From: Komagataeibacter xylinus | Lineage (GTDB): Bacteria; Pseudomonadota; Alphaproteobacteria; Acetobacterales; Acetobacteraceae | DNA length: 64,000 nt | Reading direction: 5' to 3' | Assembly: GCF_009834365.1 (NCBI RefSeq) | Contig: NZ_CP041348.1 | Location: 3,385,001 to 3,449,000 of the forward strand | Part shown: positions 17,078 through 26,319 of the stretch, piece by piece | Layout: every line of letters starts with the position of its first letter | Position numbering within the stretch: position 1 is the stretch's first letter | The notes under the pieces: model-generated | The model's input: only the letters and a program-made list of their open reading frames with translations | Database searches by the model: none | What the model was told of the DNA's origin: nothing | Program-made: the position numbers and the translations under genes

Positions 17078-17815
17078 CTCGTGTGGGCAACGTTGAAACA
17101 GACTTATATCACTATAAGATGGCGCTAAAGCCCAAGTGGAAAACTCTTTTTTCCCAGTGTGCAAGTGCCTCGATCGAACTGATTGCACATTAGCCGTCTT
17201 CGGCAGATCCTTTGGTGCAGGAGCCGAGTTTTGGTCTTCCCCAAAAGGGCGATTTGTCCATCGCTGCCGACCGCTCTGAGGCCAGAACAAGATATTACAG
17301 ATTGAGAAGTGGACGAGCGGCGCTGGTCGGAAGCTGTTGCGCTGGGGGTTCGGGCATGGAAATGTAAGGCAATAGCGTGGAATCGGTGTGGTGGGCGGAC
17401 CAGGTGGGCTTCTAACGCGTATACTGAATCAATAGGCTGACGCTTGGCTGGTTCATGAGTAAATGCCGGCTTTCAGAAAGTCTCATGGGTTATTTGAACG
17501 ACCGGAATGAGGTGAAAACGTTCACGAGGGTCGTCATGTGAATGTCCAGTTTTACTGATCACCCTACATGAAGCTGACGTTCCGCTCCCCCCCCCCCGGA
17601 ACTGCCTGTCCGCTCAAGGAATGTGAAGCGGACAGGGGGCAGACGCCCTCATCTCGGTCATGTATGCCGTCGAAGAGCCGCCCCCGCAGCGGACATGAGC
17701 ATCAAGATCTTTCGCGACCAAGTTTTGGCGAAAGCAGACTGGCAGCTAATGGGCAGACTCACCCAGATGCGGACACCAGCCACGACTTCCAGTTCCGTTT
17801 ACTCGCTCATGCTAT
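17078..17815. other. Non-coding gap between the two putative defence genes
   Basis: No convincing gene is seen. The interval holds an 11-base C tract (17587-17597), a perfect 10-bp inverted repeat CCTGTCCGCT/AGCGGACAGG (17605-17614 and 17627-17636) and an open but domain-free extension of the nuclease-like frame up to 17290. Composition is unlike the flanking genes, so decay or rearrangement between the two genes is likely. Confidence 0.5.
17605..17636. repeat. Inverted repeat CCTGTCCGCT / AGCGGACAGG
   Basis: Perfect 10-bp arms with a 12-base loop, next to a poly-C tract. The 11-mer AAGCGGACAGG at 17626-17636 recurs at 20249-20259, also beside a poly-C tract, on the other side of the ATPase gene. 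The pair may mark the ends of a module that moved as a unit. Confidence 0.5.
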
Positions 17816-19921
17816 TTATTGAGCACGGGTTGGCGCGAGCATTCGCTCACACTCCGCCACAATATACTCCGGGATAATCTCGAATTTATGGGGGTTGAGC
17901 TGCATCACGTACTCGTTTTCAATGTGGTAAGCCTCATTGATGAACTTGCGTATGACATTATCATCATGTTCAGCATTGATGATGCGAAATAGCTGAATCT
18001 TTTCGTAGCCAACTGTCGTAGCGTGAAATTTCGCTCTAATGGCATCCACGTTGGTGACTTCGGACACGAGGGCGTCATAGTCAAAATCGGGAATGAAGGC
18101 CTCCCTGATATTAGACTCTGCCGTGTTCTTTTCTTCAGCAGTCATGTCACGATTAGCGGTGCCAGACTGAATGGTTGGCGTTTCCCGCCCCTTGAACAGG
18201 CTTGCCAGCAGATTGTATTCCAACTCAGTATCGCCATGCAGCTCGTAGTGGCGGCGCAGATAAATGGCTTTGCAAATGCTGTCATTGAGGGCAGCGACAT
18301 TGTCGGCGCAGATCTTCGAGAACGTTTGTATGTCATGCCGTTCGATCGGCACTTCGCATACGACGCCTGCCCGAGATGAAAGGAAGCTGGCAGATGGCGA
18401 GGCGCCTTGGAAAATCGCACTGGTGCTTTTGATCACGTCGATCGCAGGCTCGATATCGTGGGTGAGCATAAGTGTTGTTCGCCCGCGCAAACTGGCTTTT
18501 CCACGAAAAAGCTCATGTAATATGGCGAACTTTTTATTCTTGTCGAACGATGAGATCGGGTCGTCCAGGACAACCAGGTCAGGCTTTTCGCTCAGCACCT
18601 GATACATGAACAGGACCAACGCGAAGGCATTCTTCTCACCGTAGCTCAGGTGTCGCGTGGCAGCTTCGATATGATTGGCGAGATCCTGGTGAACTAGCTT
18701 CATCTTGTAAGAGTCAGGCTCAGGCACAATCTCGACGGTGTATTTGTAGCCGGCTGATTTTAAAAAGGCATTTATGCTCGACTGGTTCTCATCGATGGCC
18801 TTTTTGATGCGGGCCTTATGTCGATTGATCTTACCTTTTAGGTTTCCGACTTTGGCGATCAGCCCGTCGAGCTGCTGATTGATGGGGTCAACAGTCTTTC
18901 GCGTTTCCTCGGAATCGAGCTTGTCCATTAACCCCAGGTCGATTTTTAAGGGCGTCAGTCTATCGGCTACTTCTTCGACGTCCCGCAAAGAGAAGAATGA
19001 CATAGTGCGGAGGCCTTCAAGCTTTTCTATGAGGGCATCTATGTCTGCCTTAAGCCCCGTAAGAAAGCTGTTCTCCTGGGCTGTGAGTTCGACCTTGGCT
19101 TTTGTGACTTTATCAAGATTTTCACGACATCTTTCGCTAAAATAACTACCTAGCCTATTGATGATGGCACGCAGGGCGCTGAGATGACCAACGGCGGTAG
19201 CATCGTATTCCTTCTCAACTGCAAGAGCCGCATCCTTGCTTCCAGCTTGGTCGAGTGGTGAAGCGCAGTAAGGGCACGCGTCCCCTAATTGCAAAAATTC
19301 ATTTCCCTTGATCTGCCAGTTGACCCACTTGGCAGGCTCCTGGCTCTTGATAAACGTCTCAAACGGCTTGAGCGCCGCCGGAATGTTTTCAAGTTTGTTG
19401 CCTGAGCCAAAAGCCTTATGGATCTTACTTGACTTGGGTATCGCGCCAGTTTTGCTTGGCTTGCCGAATGCGTCGCGCAGCTCCTTCAAGTCCGATATTA
19501 CCTGACCAATTTTCTGATTGTCGGAGAACGCCTGCCGAATACCAGCCAGCAGTTCGTCGATCTCTGCCATTTCCGCCAGATACTCAGGCGTTCTAATGAA
19601 AACCTCGAAGCTGTTCTTTAGTACTTCGTCTTTCTGAAACACAAATTGCTGGATGTAATCGTCATCGAAAACGAGCGCTGACTTCAGCTCATCAATGCCT
19701 TCGACCTGAGGAGAGGGCGCTCCCGATTTTCCGCGCCCCTTAAACTGGGCAAGATTCTCCAGTCTGCCGTCAGCACGAATTTTGCTAACGATAGCGCGCG
19801 CAATCGTGCTTTTGCCGATCCCGTTTGGGCCATACTTAATGTTGAGGGCGCCTTCCCTCAATCCGATTTCAGCACGGTCTACGCTATTGCAGTTTGTGAT
19901 TAGGACGGCGATATCCGGCAT
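17816..19921 (-). CDS. RloC/PrrC-like AAA_13 ATPase with zinc-hook, probable defence protein
   Basis: The protein is about 701 residues. It has the Walker A GPNGIGKST near residue 31, a long central coiled region interrupted by CPYCASPL (a Rad50/RloC-type CPxC zinc hook), the ABC signature LSYGEKNAFAL, the Walker B VVLDDPISSFDKNKK and the H-loop in MLTHDIEPA. The C-terminal domain (YLRRHYELHGD, YHIENEYVMQLNP) is where PrrC/RloC carry anticodon-nuclease activity, though I cannot confirm the catalytic triad. The family senses DNA restriction damage or phage and cleaves tRNA. The start at 19921 is supported by a GGGGAG ribosome site; the frame extends upstream to 19993 without coding sense. Confidence 0.7.
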   Translation of the reverse strand: MPDIAVLITNCNSVDRAEIGLREGALNIKYGPNGIGKSTIARAIVSKIRADGRLENLAQFKGRGKSGAPSPQVEGIDELKSALVFDDDYIQQFVFQKDEVLKNSFEVFIRTPEYLAEMAEIDELLAGIRQAFSDNQKIGQVISDLKELRDAFGKPSKTGAIPKSSKIHKAFGSGNKLENIPAALKPFETFIKSQEPAKWVNWQIKGNEFLQLGDACPYCASPLDQAGSKDAALAVEKEYDATAVGHLSALRAIINRLGSYFSERCRENLDKVTKAKVELTAQENSFLTGLKADIDALIEKLEGLRTMSFFSLRDVEEVADRLTPLKIDLGLMDKLDSEETRKTVDPINQQLDGLIAKVGNLKGKINRHKARIKKAIDENQSSINAFLKSAGYKYTVEIVPEPDSYKMKLVHQDLANHIEAATRHLSYGEKNAFALVLFMYQVLSEKPDLVVLDDPISSFDKNKKFAILHELFRGKASLRGRTTLMLTHDIEPAIDVIKSTSAIFQGASPSASFLSSRAGVVCEVPIERHDIQTFSKICADNVAALNDSICKAIYLRRHYELHGDTELEYNLLASLFKGRETPTIQSGTANRDMTAEEKNTAESNIREAFIPDFDYDALVSEVTNVDAIRAKFHATTVGYEKIQLFRIINAEHDDNVIRKFINEAYHIENEYVMQLNPHKFEIIPEYIVAECERMLAPTRAQ

Positions 19922-20391
19922 GTTGTCTCCCCTATTTAGATCTGGATGTAATATGCAATATATTTTGGCGCCGTCTAAGTGACTTAAACACACTGGTCTC
20001 AGAAACTCGTCCGCAGGCTAGTTGGTCCACACATTGCTCGCCAAGGATACCGTTGATTCGCCGACTCAAATTAGGAATCTATGGCCGCCTGAAATGCCGA
20101 AATGGGGCGCGCGACGTGCCACCGTTCCCTGTGCCGCATATGTCCGCTTCTGGACGATTGCTTTGGTCACGGCAATGACCGCCATGCGCGCACAGTGGCA
20201 GCCACATGTCGTCGAGTGAACGGCAGGAAACATTATCTGAGCGCTCCAAAGCGGACAGGCCGGATTCCCCCCCCGTTGCTGCCATTAGTCTACGCTTCGA
20301 AACCCCTGACAGCCCGAAGTCAGTCATCACACAGTTTGGAAACTCTACTCGCGCGCGTCACTGAGGGCACGGGCACGCTGGTATTACGGCT
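19922..20391. other. Non-coding gap right of the defence genes
   Basis: No gene is seen. It contains the 9-mer TGTCCGCTT (20141-20149) and its complement inside AAGCGGACAGG (20249-20259), followed by an 8-base C tract (20267-20274). The same 11-mer and a poly-C tract occur in the gap on the other side of the ATPase gene. The gap includes the promoter of the ATPase gene at its left end. Confidence 0.5.
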
Positions 20392-21393
20392 TCAAGCCTC
20401 AATGCGCACGAGAATCTTTTTCCCCTTGATGCGCCCGTGCTTCAGGGCGGAGAGGCTTGCCGGCAGGTCATCGAACGCGGTGACTATATGCGGCTGGAGG
20501 CCGAGGGCACCAATCCGCACAGCGTCGAGCAACTGCGCTCCGGCCTGGCGCCACTCCCGCCAGTTCTCCGCCGTCGCATGGCCGTGCGCGCTGTTCAGCG
20601 CGACTTCATGCAGGGACAGCGCCGTCGTGAACGGCGGCAGAGGCGGTGATTCCAGCCGATCCTGAATGCAGACCAGATGTCCGTTATACCCCACCAGTGG
20701 CGCCAGACCGCGTGCATACGCCCCGCTCGTGGTGTCGAATACAGCAAAGAGGCGGCGCGGCCCGAGTGCTACGGTCAATTGCGCACGCCAGCGCTCATCG
20801 CGATAATCGAACGTACCGGCAACGCCCAACGCAAGCAGCCGTTTGTGATGAGCCGGCGACGCGGTCGCCCAGACACGCCAGTTCCGACGCAATGCCAGTT
20901 GCACCAGGATCAGCGACACAGCGCCGCCAGCCCCGGTCACCAGTACATCCCGGTTCGGCATATCCGGTACCTTGGCGAGCGCCTGCCACGCCGTCAGCCC
21001 CGGACACGGAATTCCGGCGGCGCTCTCGTCGCTGACACCGTCGGGAATAACGAGCGCACAATCGGCATCCACGATCGTATATTCCGCGAAGCTACCCGGT
21101 TTGCCGATCCCCTGATGATATGCGATCCGCGTTCCCAGGGGGATACTCACGCCGTCGCCGACCTCCGCGACGATTCCGACACCGTCCACGCCCGGCACAT
21201 GCCCCGGCCTCCATCCGTCGGGACTGGCGGCAATGACTTTCCAGTCAACGGGATTGAGCGCGATCATGGTATTCCGCACGACGATCTCACCCGGTCCTGG
21301 AGACACGAAGGCCCGGTCCACCAGTTGAAGCTGTTCGGGCTCGCCCGGCGCGTGCCAGCTCCAGGCACGGTATGTCGTTACGGAAGCGTCCAT
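20392..21393 (-). CDS. Zinc-independent alcohol dehydrogenase/quinone oxidoreductase (MDR family)
   Basis: The protein is about 333 residues. The GroES-like N-terminal half (MIALNPVDWKVI, GHVPGVDGVGIVAEVG, GTRIAYH) is followed by a Rossmann half with VLVTGAGGAVSLILVQLALR. No zinc-ligand cysteines are seen, as in quinone oxidoreductases. It probably reduces a quinone or enone with NADPH; the substrate is unknown. The true start is the ATG at 21393 with an AGAGGGA ribosome site; the frame is open far upstream but that part is antisense to the GNAT and TetR genes. Start and GNAT stop overlap (TGATG), so tetR-gnat-qor is one operon. Confidence 0.85.
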   Translation of the reverse strand: MDASVTTYRAWSWHAPGEPEQLQLVDRAFVSPGPGEIVVRNTMIALNPVDWKVIAASPDGWRPGHVPGVDGVGIVAEVGDGVSIPLGTRIAYHQGIGKPGSFAEYTIVDADCALVIPDGVSDESAAGIPCPGLTAWQALAKVPDMPNRDVLVTGAGGAVSLILVQLALRRNWRVWATASPAHHKRLLALGVAGTFDYRDERWRAQLTVALGPRRLFAVFDTTSGAYARGLAPLVGYNGHLVCIQDRLESPPLPPFTTALSLHEVALNSAHGHATAENWREWRQAGAQLLDAVRIGALGLQPHIVTAFDDLPASLSALKHGRIKGKKILVRIEA

Positions 21394-21908
21394 CACCGAT
21401 CGTCCCTCTTGCGCTGTAAAAGCAGCGTCTGCTCCGCTCGGAAACAAGCGCTGCCTTTCAGAAAATATCCGCATTTCTCCGCGACCCTGCACGACGTCGC
21501 GTGTTCCGGTGCGATGATACAGACCGTGCGATCCACGCCGCGCCCGTCCATCCATGCCAATGCAGCCTGAAGGGCTTCGGTCGCAAATCCCTTGCCATGC
21601 GCCCAGCGCGCCAGAACCCAGCCGGCTTCCGGCGCAGCGTCCAGAGATGGCTCGATATCGCGCTTCCAATCGGCGAAGCCGACATCGCCGACATAGCGCC
21701 CATCCGCTTTCGTGCGGACACACCAGTATCCATAACCCAGAAGATCCCACAGGCCCCGATAGCGAAGAAGGCGAAACCAGCACTCCTGTTCCGACGATGG
21801 AACACAGCTGATGTGTCGAACGACATCCGGATCGCTCCACATCGTATGTAGATCGTGGAAATCCGTCATCTGATGAAGCGAGAGACACAATCTTTTGGTT
21901 TCGATCAC
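21393..21908 (-). CDS. GNAT-family N-acetyltransferase (RimJ/RimL-like)
   Basis: The protein has 171 residues. It has the RimJ-type N-terminus (METKRL-like: MIETKRLCLSLHQ), a VGDVGFADW strand and the acetyl-CoA region WAHGKGFATEALQAAL (Q/RxxGxG/A variant GKGFA), followed by a C-terminal CGYFLKG. Such enzymes acetylate amino groups of proteins or small molecules. It overlaps the TetR gene by 4 bp upstream and the dehydrogenase gene by 1 bp downstream, so the three genes are translationally coupled. Confidence 0.85.
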   Translation of the reverse strand: MIETKRLCLSLHQMTDFHDLHTMWSDPDVVRHISCVPSSEQECWFRLLRYRGLWDLLGYGYWCVRTKADGRYVGDVGFADWKRDIEPSLDAAPEAGWVLARWAHGKGFATEALQAALAWMDGRGVDRTVCIIAPEHATSCRVAEKCGYFLKGSACFRAEQTLLLQRKRDDR

Positions 21909-22459
21909 AGTGGTCTCCCTTCCCGATCACCAATACACAGGGCACGTTCCACAGCATGCCGGAGCGGTTCCATGTCGCCCTCGGTCGTGATCCAGAGCGT
22001 TGCCCCTTCGAGTTGCGCGAGTGTATCCGTCGCGACGGATACCGGTTCAGAAACTTCCCCGGCGTCCAGAATCCCGGCCATCGCATCGCGCAATCGTGCG
22101 AAAAACGTCCGCACCGCGTCCCGAGCGTCCGGTGTCTGCGCCGTCACGCCATACGCGAGATGCAATCCCACGCAGCGCCCTCGTGCCTCGAACGTCTCCG
22201 CGATCCTCCCGATCAGCATCCGCCAGGCAGCACGCCAGTCCCCCGCTGGATCCGGAAGATCGACCAGCGTATCGTCGAGAGTCAGGGCCAGCACTGCTGG
22301 CACCAGCGATTCCTTCGACGGAAAGCGCGTGTAGAGGCTTTGCGGACGCAGACCCACGCGATCGGCCAGATCGCGCATGGATGCCCCTTCGTAGCCATAT
22401 TCGCGAAACAGTTCGCGGGCTTCGACAACGATCTGGTGGATAGGAACGGGTTCTCTCAT
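21905..22459 (-). CDS. TetR/AcrR family transcriptional regulator
   Basis: The protein has 184 residues with the helix-turn-helix at about residues 27-46 (MRDLADRVGLRPQSLYTRFP), followed by a typical TetR all-helical ligand domain (GRCVGLHLAYGVTAQ). It is the first gene of a three-gene operon with a GNAT and a quinone oxidoreductase. The GST gene starts divergently 110 bp away and may share its operator. Confidence 0.88.
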   Translation of the reverse strand: MREPVPIHQIVVEARELFREYGYEGASMRDLADRVGLRPQSLYTRFPSKESLVPAVLALTLDDTLVDLPDPAGDWRAAWRMLIGRIAETFEARGRCVGLHLAYGVTAQTPDARDAVRTFFARLRDAMAGILDAGEVSEPVSVATDTLAQLEGATLWITTEGDMEPLRHAVERALCIGDREGRPL

Positions 22460-22569
22460 TTCGCCTTTGACTCACGAACAGTCGTTCGTCACACTAGAGC
22501 CCATGGTGCTGCCGGGCAAGCTCCGTCTGTCTCCTGCCCTCTTAATTTCCAACCACAGGACACTCCGTG

Positions 22570-23175
22570 ATGCTTCTCTATGATCTGGACGTCTCCGGAA
22601 ACTGCTACAAGATCCGGCTTTTCGCGGCCCTGACCGATACGAAGCTGGATCTCGTTCCGGTCGATCTCGCAGCAGGTGAGAACCATGATCCGGATTTCCG
22701 GAAACTGAACCCGTTCGGGGAAGTCCCGGTTCTGGTGGATGGTGACTTCACACTTCGGGACTCTCAGGCCATCTTGGTTTACCTTGCCGCCCGGCTGGCG
22801 GACCGCGCTTGGTGGCCTGAAGACGCCATGTCACAGGCCACCATCACGCAATGGCTTTCAGTGGCGTCGAGCGAGGTGCGCAACGGCCCCAACGCCGCCC
22901 GTCTGATCCGGAAATTCGGGTATCCCCTCGATATGGGCACTGCCATGCGCTGGACCGACAAACTCCTGCCGGTGCTTAATGCGCATGTCGAGACACAGGA
23001 CTGGTTTGCGCTCCGCCGGCCTACAATTGCCGACTGCGCTCTCTTTCCCTACCTTGCACTAGCACCCGAAGGCGGTATCAGCCTTACCCCCTACCCGGCT
23101 CTTATGCGCTGGCTCGATCGCGTCCGCGATCTACCGGGTTTTATCCCCGTACCGGGTCTCTACGGAGATTGCTGA
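22570..23175 (+). CDS. Glutathione S-transferase family protein
   Basis: The protein is about 201 residues. The thioredoxin-like N-terminal domain has NPFGEVPVLVDGDFTLRDSQ (the cis-proline and glutathione-binding ESxA-type region, here DSQA), and the all-helical C-terminal domain has RPTIADCALFPYLALAPEGG (the family's N-capping aspartate). It conjugates or reduces electrophiles with glutathione. I chose the ATG at 22570; a GTG immediately before it is also in frame. It is divergent from the TetR operon. Confidence 0.9.
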   Translation: MLLYDLDVSGNCYKIRLFAALTDTKLDLVPVDLAAGENHDPDFRKLNPFGEVPVLVDGDFTLRDSQAILVYLAARLADRAWWPEDAMSQATITQWLSVASSEVRNGPNAARLIRKFGYPLDMGTAMRWTDKLLPVLNAHVETQDWFALRRPTIADCALFPYLALAPEGGISLTPYPALMRWLDRVRDLPGFIPVPGLYGDC

Positions 23176-23183
23176 GACATGAA

Positions 23184-23200
23184 GGCAGTTCCTGCCGTTT
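23184..23200 (+). terminator. Weak stem-loop after the GST gene
   Basis: GGCAG-TTC-CTGCC followed by GTTTTG, 9 bp after the GST stop and between convergent genes. The stem is only 5 bp, so it is a weak terminator candidate. Confidence 0.35.
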
Positions 23201-23253
23201 TGAGGTCATATCACAGCAATATGTGCAGAAAGCAAAGATCTAAGCGGGAAATA

Positions 23254-26200
23254 TCAGCCATGTTCGGCATGAATCGTCCCCAATGACTTCCTCGGCCAGA
23301 GAGTATATAACGCTGGCAGAAAAAGGAGTGTCAGCACGGTACCGGCGGCAGTTCCGCCAATCAGAGTAAATGCCAGTGCTCCCCAAAAAATCGACTCAGT
23401 CAGTGGAATGAATGCCAGGACTGCCGCCAGGGCCGTCAGGATGACAGGGCGTGCCCGTTGTACCGTGGCTTCGACAACTGCATCGGAAAACTCCATGCCG
23501 TCTGCCAGATTAGTGTGGATCTGACCAATCAGAATCAGCGTATTGCGCATCAGGATGCCTGAAAGACCGATGAGACCAAGGATCGCATTAAACCCGAAGG
23601 GCTGGTGAAACAGGAGAAGCGTGGGAACCATTCCGATGAGGCCGAGAGGTGCCGTCAGAAAGACCATCGTCATCGCCGATAGAGATCGGGTTTCGACAAC
23701 GATAACCCCGAGCATGAGCAGAATCATGATCGGAAAAATCGGTGCCATTGCTGCGTTGGCCTTCGCGGACTCTTCGGTATTACCTCCCGTTTCAATACGA
23801 TACCCTTCTGGAAGGGTCGTTCGCAAAGGCTGCAGCACTTTGTCCAGTCGCGCGGCGACCTCGGGCGGCTGAAGCTGATCATTGATATCCGCCTGCACGG
23901 TCATCGTCGGAATGCGATCTCGCCGCCACAGAACAGGCTCTTCGCTGCGATATTCCAGCATGCCGATCTGCCGCAGCGGGATACGACGGCCGTCACCGGC
24001 AATGATATCCTGATCGAGAAGCCGGGCCGGGTCTGCACGAGACTGGCCGTCGGAGCGCACGATCAGATCAACCGACCGAATATCCTTGGTAGCCTGGGCC
24101 GCGCTTATGCCCTGCAACATAAATCGGGTTTGACGCGAGACAGTGTCAGGTGAGAGACTCAACTGCGCCAGCCTGCTCTGATTCATCACGAAATGCAGGG
24201 ATGGCTGTTTTTCTCCCCAGTCGGTATTCACCTGCCGCGTCTCGGGATCGGCCCGGACAATATCGCTGACCTGCTGAGCGATATGACTTACTGTTTGGGC
24301 GTCCGGCCCCATGACGCGGTACATGATCGGAAAATGCGTATAAGGACCAAAGACGAACTCGGTCGCACGCACCCTGGCCTCTGGCGCCAGGCCCTTCGCG
24401 ACTTCCTGGCGCAAGCTATCGCGCAGCCTGTCTCTCTGCTTCGCGTTTGCGGTCATAATAACGATTTTTGCAAATGCCGGATCAGGCAGTTCCGGATTAT
24501 ACGCCAGAAAGAACCGGGGAGCGCCCCCACCGATATAGCTTGTGACGCTGAGAGTTTCAGGCTGCTTCTGTAGCCAGTCACTGACTTTCCTTGCTGCTTC
24601 GGCCGTGCTTTCGATGGGTGCTCCTTTCGGCATTATTACTTCTGCCAGCAGCTCCGGTCGATCCGAACTGGGAAAAAACTGCTGCCGCACAAATCCCATA
24701 CCGACAAACGCCAGCACGAACAGGCAGACCACGCCTGCACAGACGGCCTTATTATGAGTTATTACGCTGCGGACCAGCCGCCTGAAACGCTCATACCGTG
24801 CGGATTGATACGGTGGCTGCGCATGTGCTGCCCGGAGATCAGGCAGAAATTTGACACCCAGATAAGGCGTAAAAATAACGGCGACAAACCATGACGTGAT
24901 GAGAGCGAACGCGACGATCCAGAAGATGTTTCCTGCGTATTCACCTGCGGCTGATTGTGCAAAACCGATAGGTGTAAAACCAATGATCGTCACGAGTGTT
25001 CCCGCGAGCATCGGTGCCGCCGTGTGAGACCATGCGTAGGACGCGGCCGCAATACGGTTCATGCCCTCCTCAAGCTTCACGACCATCATTTCAATAGCAA
25101 TGATCGCGTCATCGACAAGAAGTCCAAGTGAGATGATCAGGGCGCCAAGCGTGATCCGATCGAGCGCGCGCCCCGTTACAAGCATGAGGATCATGACGAT
25201 TGCCAGCGTCAGAGGCACGGCAGCTGCCACAACGAGACCCACACGAAAGCCGAGGCTGATAAAGCTGACCAACATGACGACGCTCAACGCCACGAAGAAT
25301 TTCAACATGAACTCGCCGACGGCCGCGTGAATATTTTGCGCCTGATTAACGATCCGCGTGAGCGTAATCCCGACCGGCAGGCTCCGGTTGATCCCATCTT
25401 CAGCATGAGACAGCGCAGCACCGAGCTTCAGGCCATTCCAGCCAGGCCGCATGACAACATTGAGAACCAGGCTGGACTGGTTGTTATGACGGGTCAGAAA
25501 ATCCGGTGGTTCCTCATAACCTGTGTGGACCGCCGCGATATCACCCAGTCGAACAGTCCGGCCCCCCACACTGATCGTTGTGTTTCCGATAATGTCCGGT
25601 CGCGACAGTGGTTGCCGCGTACGAACATAAATCCGACTGGCACTGGTTTCGACAAAACCCCCATCTACAACATCATTCCGTTCCTGAAGCGTCTGGATAA
25701 CGTCCGTTACGCTCAGGCCGAGTTCCGCCAGCTTCGAGTGTGAGAGATCGATATACAGCCGCTCCGGCTGCTCCCCGACAATCGCTACTTTTTGGACCCC
25801 TGGCACATGCAGAAGCTTCTCTCTCACGGTCTCCGCAGCACGGGTCACCAAGAAGAGCGGAACATCCCTGCCTTCAAGGGTATAAACCGTGAAGACCACG
25901 TCGGAATATTCGTCGTTGACGAAGGGGCCAATAGCACCTCGTGGAAGCACATGCGCGCTGTCCCCCAGTTTCTTCCTCGCCTGATAGAACTCCTCCGGCA
26001 CGGCAGATGGAGGTGTATTGTCCTTGAGGGTGAGCATCATGACCGCCATGCCGGGGCGTGCCATTGTTTCCACCCGGTCATACCAGGTCAGCTCCTGCAA
26101 GCGCTTTTCCAGCGGATCGGCAACCAGATCCTGTACCTCCTCTGCTGTAGCGCCTGGCCATAGAACAGTAGCTGTCAGCGTCTTGACGGTAAAACTTGGT

Positions 26201-26319
26201 TCCTCTGCACGGCCGAGTGCAAAGAAAGCATAGGCACCGGATAGGGCGAGCGCGACGATCAGGAACAGCGTGATCGCCTGTTCCCTAACCGCCCATGCCG
26301 AGAGATTGAACGCCTTCAT
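23254..26319 (-). CDS. RND-family multidrug efflux permease (inner membrane)
   Basis: The protein is 1,021 residues with the 12-helix, two-large-periplasmic-loop layout of RND pumps. The proton-relay aspartate pair is visible in LGLLVDDAIIAIEMM in the fourth membrane segment. The periplasmic parts include GIKPxF-type family blocks (RLGDIAAVHTGYEEPPDF). The second half repeats the fold (FGFNAILGLIGLSGILMRNT). It exports drugs or toxic organics using the proton gradient. The start overlaps the adaptor stop by 4 bp, and an outer-membrane partner is encoded divergently at 28237. It resembles small RND (TriC/MexK-like) pumps more than AcrB. Confidence 0.9.
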   Translation of the reverse strand: MKAFNLSAWAVREQAITLFLIVALALSGAYAFFALGRAEEPSFTVKTLTATVLWPGATAEEVQDLVADPLEKRLQELTWYDRVETMARPGMAVMMLTLKDNTPPSAVPEEFYQARKKLGDSAHVLPRGAIGPFVNDEYSDVVFTVYTLEGRDVPLFLVTRAAETVREKLLHVPGVQKVAIVGEQPERLYIDLSHSKLAELGLSVTDVIQTLQERNDVVDGGFVETSASRIYVRTRQPLSRPDIIGNTTISVGGRTVRLGDIAAVHTGYEEPPDFLTRHNNQSSLVLNVVMRPGWNGLKLGAALSHAEDGINRSLPVGITLTRIVNQAQNIHAAVGEFMLKFFVALSVVMLVSFISLGFRVGLVVAAAVPLTLAIVMILMLVTGRALDRITLGALIISLGLLVDDAIIAIEMMVVKLEEGMNRIAAASYAWSHTAAPMLAGTLVTIIGFTPIGFAQSAAGEYAGNIFWIVAFALITSWFVAVIFTPYLGVKFLPDLRAAHAQPPYQSARYERFRRLVRSVITHNKAVCAGVVCLFVLAFVGMGFVRQQFFPSSDRPELLAEVIMPKGAPIESTAEAARKVSDWLQKQPETLSVTSYIGGGAPRFFLAYNPELPDPAFAKIVIMTANAKQRDRLRDSLRQEVAKGLAPEARVRATEFVFGPYTHFPIMYRVMGPDAQTVSHIAQQVSDIVRADPETRQVNTDWGEKQPSLHFVMNQSRLAQLSLSPDTVSRQTRFMLQGISAAQATKDIRSVDLIVRSDGQSRADPARLLDQDIIAGDGRRIPLRQIGMLEYRSEEPVLWRRDRIPTMTVQADINDQLQPPEVAARLDKVLQPLRTTLPEGYRIETGGNTEESAKANAAMAPIFPIMILLMLGVIVVETRSLSAMTMVFLTAPLGLIGMVPTLLLFHQPFGFNAILGLIGLSGILMRNTLILIGQIHTNLADGMEFSDAVVEATVQRARPVILTALAAVLAFIPLTESIFWGALAFTLIGGTAAGTVLTLLFLPALYTLWPRKSLGTIHAEHG

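Noticed and set aside
20392..22086. A 564-codon minus-strand open frame
   Set aside because: Only the part from 21393 is a quinone oxidoreductase; the upstream portion is antisense/out-of-frame reading of the GNAT and TetR genes.
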